The notes beneath the pieces are model-generated. The model saw nothing but the letters and a program-made list of their open reading frames with translations, made no database searches and was not told the origin of the DNA. The position numbers and the translations under genes were made by a program. A stretch of DNA of 7,161 bases from Actinomycetota bacterium. Lineage in GTDB: Bacteria; Actinomycetota; Thermoleophilia; Solirubrobacterales; Solirubrobacteraceae. This document shows, in pieces, positions 5,570-7,161 of this stretch. The stretch covers positions 1-7,161 of the forward strand of contig WLNX01000092.1 in assembly GCA_009699565.1 (NCBI GenBank), given 5' to 3'. Every line of letters begins with the position of its first letter. Position 1 is the stretch's first letter.

Positions 5570-7161
5570 AGGCTTCTCACCAGGAAGTAGAGGAGCGCGA
5601 TCGACAGGCCGCCGATCACAAAGGCTGCGTAGCCGCGAAGGAGGCCGGTCTGGATCGCCCGAACCGCCGCCGACCCGGCCTTCACGAGGCCGGAGCTGCC
5701 GCCGATGATCGCGCCATCGACGACGACCCGCTCAAAGCTGTCGCGGGCCCACTTGCCGATCCAGATGACCGGGGCGACAACAAAGGCCGAGTAGAAGTCG
5801 TCGAAGTACCACTTGTTCGAGAAGAGCTTGTGCAGCCAAGGCAGGCGGGCCTGGATCGCGGCCGATGTGCCTGGCTTGCGGACCCAGATCCAGTAAGCGC
5901 AGGCGAGGCTGACGATCGCGATCACCGACGAGAGGATCAGGCCAAATGCCTCGAGGCTTGAATTGTCGGGCTCGTAGGCGACGATCGTGTCAGCGAAGGT
6001 CGGGTGCAGGAAGTCGCTGATCACGTTCGTGACGCCGAACGGAAGCTGAATCACGCCGGCAACGACGGCCAGCACGGCCAGCGGAATCATCGCGGCGCGC
6101 ATCTGCCACGTCTTCTCGGCGAACTTGTGCTCGCTGCCTGGGAAGCCGACCTCCGAATCCTCGACCTCCTGGGTTGACGGGTCGTCCTCGTCGCCGGTGT
6201 GCGGGTTGGTGTGCTCGGCCGGATGGAATGCGTGGCCGGTCTCGATCACGACCTCCGCCTCCTTGCAGGGCTCGCCCCAGAAGGCGCGGTAGATCATTCG
6301 CCATGTGTAGAAGACGGTGAAGGCGGCGCCGATGTAGCCGGCGACGTATAGCCCCCAGTACCAGCCGCCGCGTGCCCCGACTTCAAACAGCAGCGTGTCC
6401 TTCGAGAAGAAGCCCGAGAAGAACGGGAAGGCCGACAGCGCGAAGCCGCCGGCAAGGAAGCAGGCGAAGGTGAATGGCAGCGCTTTGCGGAAGCCGCTCA
6501 TGTTGTTGAGCGACTGGTTACCGCCCATCGCCGAGATCACCGAGCCGGCCGCCATGAAGAGCAGCGCCTTGAAGAAGGCGTGCGTCATCAGGTGGAAGAA
6601 GCCGCCGACATACGCCGCGGCGCTGACGCCCATGATCATGTAGCCGATCTGGGACATCGTCGAGTAGGCGATGACGCGCTTGAGGTCGGTCATCACAAGG
6701 CCGATGCTGCCGGCCACCAGCAGCGTGATCGCACCGACGATTGCGCCCACAGCGGCTGCGGTGGGTGCCCATTCGAAGAAGATGTGGAGGCGGCCGATCA
6801 GGTAGACACCGGCGGTGACCATCGTCGCGGCGTGGATCAGCGAGCTGACCGGGGTCGGGCCTTCCATCGCGTCGGGGAGCCAGGTGTGGAACGGAATCTG
6901 CGCCGACTTAGCGAAGGCGCCGACGAGAATCAGCAGCATTGCGATGACAAGCTCAGGTGCGTCCTTGTCAAACGAGGAGTGGGCTCCGGCGAAGAGCTGG
7001 CCGTAGTCGAGCACTCCCATTGTCTTGAAGAGGAAAAGCGTGCCGAGGACTAGGCCGATGTCGCCGATCACGTTGATCACGAAGGCCTTGATGCCGGCGG
7101 CGGTCGCGGTGTCGCGCCGGTACCAGTAGGAGACGAGCATGTAGGAGGCGGCACCGACGAA
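5566..7161 (-). CDS. nuoL: NADH-quinone oxidoreductase subunit L (complex I membrane arm); 5' end outside window
   Basis: NuoL is the distal antiporter-like proton-pumping subunit of complex I; its C-terminal lateral helix runs along the membrane arm. The frame stays open to base 7161 (first visible residues FVGAASYMLVSYWY, matching the end of the helix-5 WEGVGLCSYLL motif), so the ATG at 7140 is internal. 531 residues are visible; about 140 should be missing, giving a total near 670, normal for the family. In visible numbering, Lys85 lies in FAKSAQIPFHTWLPDAMEGP, followed by LIHAATMVTAGVYL, Lys161 in MTDLKRVIAYSTMSQIGYM, Lys198 in FHLMTHAFFKALLF and Lys254-Asp255 in GFFSKDTLLFE; these match E. 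coli K229, the TDIKR lysine, K342, K399 and D400. An acidic, His-containing loop spans about 298-350. The C-terminal part has NKWYFDDFY (about 449-457), before the lateral-helix region, and a final helix near 507-528. The TGA stop overlaps the nuoM GTG start. The helix-5 Glu should lie just outside the window. Confidence 0.96.
   Translation of the reverse strand, partial: FVGAASYMLVSYWYRRDTATAAGIKAFVINVIGDIGLVLGTLFLFKTMGVLDYGQLFAGAHSSFDKDAPELVIAMLLILVGAFAKSAQIPFHTWLPDAMEGPTPVSSLIHAATMVTAGVYLIGRLHIFFEWAPTAAAVGAIVGAITLLVAGSIGLVMTDLKRVIAYSTMSQIGYMIMGVSAAAYVGGFFHLMTHAFFKALLFMAAGSVISAMGGNQSLNNMSGFRKALPFTFACFLAGGFALSAFPFFSGFFSKDTLLFEVGARGGWYWGLYVAGYIGAAFTVFYTWRMIYRAFWGEPCKEAEVVIETGHAFHPAEHTNPHTGDEDDPSTQEVEDSEVGFPGSEHKFAEKTWQMRAAMIPLAVLAVVAGVIQLPFGVTNVISDFLHPTFADTIVAYEPDNSSLEAFGLILSSVIAIVSLACAYWIWVRKPGTSAAIQARLPWLHKLFSNKWYFDDFYSAFVVAPVIWIGKWARDSFERVVVDGAIIGGSSGLVKAGSAAVRAIQTGLLRGYAAFVIGGLSIALLYFLVRSL
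5576..5581 (-). promoter_or_regulatory. Likely ribosome binding site of nuoM (GTG start)
   Basis: Minus-strand GGTGAG sits 6 bases before the GTG at 5569, inside the end of nuoL. It supports GTG as the real start, together with the GTGA overlap with the nuoL stop. The match to a full Shine-Dalgarno sequence is partial. Confidence 0.4.

Noticed and set aside
7138..7140. ATG as the start of nuoL
   Set aside because: The frame runs on to base 7161 with residues matching the helix-5 region, so the true start is outside the window.
1..7161. A new defence, mobile or biosynthetic system
   Set aside because: All coding sequence is explained by acs, a ThyX-like gene and nuoLMN. No direct repeats, integrase, transposase, toxin or RNA gene signals were seen.

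Overview
The window shows one strand-coherent block: the 3' end of an energy-metabolism operon, a downstream flavoprotein-like gene, and a convergent neighbour. Everything from about 886 to 7161 is coded on the minus strand. Reading right to left the order is nuoL (5' end outside the window), nuoM, nuoN, then a double-domain ThyX-like gene. The first 885 bases hold the 3' end of an acetyl-CoA synthetase gene on the plus strand, which meets the ThyX-like gene tail to tail with 4 bp between the stop codons. Almost every base is coding; the only non-coding gaps are 886-889 and 2477-2519.

Organism (inference): the DNA is GC-rich (roughly 60-65% by eye) with strongly GC-biased third positions. Three things suggest a high-GC actinobacterium, possibly of the deep-branching Thermoleophilia/Solirubrobacterales type: the long acidic, His-containing loop in NuoL, the non-standard NuoM sequence around helices 5-8, and the tandem ThyX-like protein. 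This rests on recalled family features, not on a search. Chloroflexi- or Thermus-like relatives cannot be excluded.

nuoL, nuoM and nuoN encode the three antiporter-like subunits of the membrane arm of respiratory complex I (NADH:quinone oxidoreductase, NDH-1). The genes overlap at their ends (GTGA between L and M, TGATG between M and N), so they are very likely translationally coupled and made in matched amounts. NuoL and NuoN keep the expected charged residues of the proton channels that fall inside the window. NuoM has Asp where the family normally has the helix-5 Glu, and Arg where the family normally has the helix-8 Lys.

The 528-residue ThyX-like protein begins 43 bp after nuoN in the same direction. 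It consists of two ThyX-like halves, each keeping a different part of the canonical ThyX signature. Its biochemical role cannot be read from the sequence. Acs makes acetyl-CoA from acetate and CoA using ATP and belongs to a separate transcription unit. A 10-bp perfect inverted repeat straddles the stop codons of acs and the ThyX-like gene and may act as a shared terminator.

I found no RNA genes, CRISPR arrays, insertion sequences, prophage, toxin or defence genes. I do not see a new multi-gene system here. The most interesting items are the complementary motif decay in the double ThyX-like protein and the altered proton-channel residues in NuoM.
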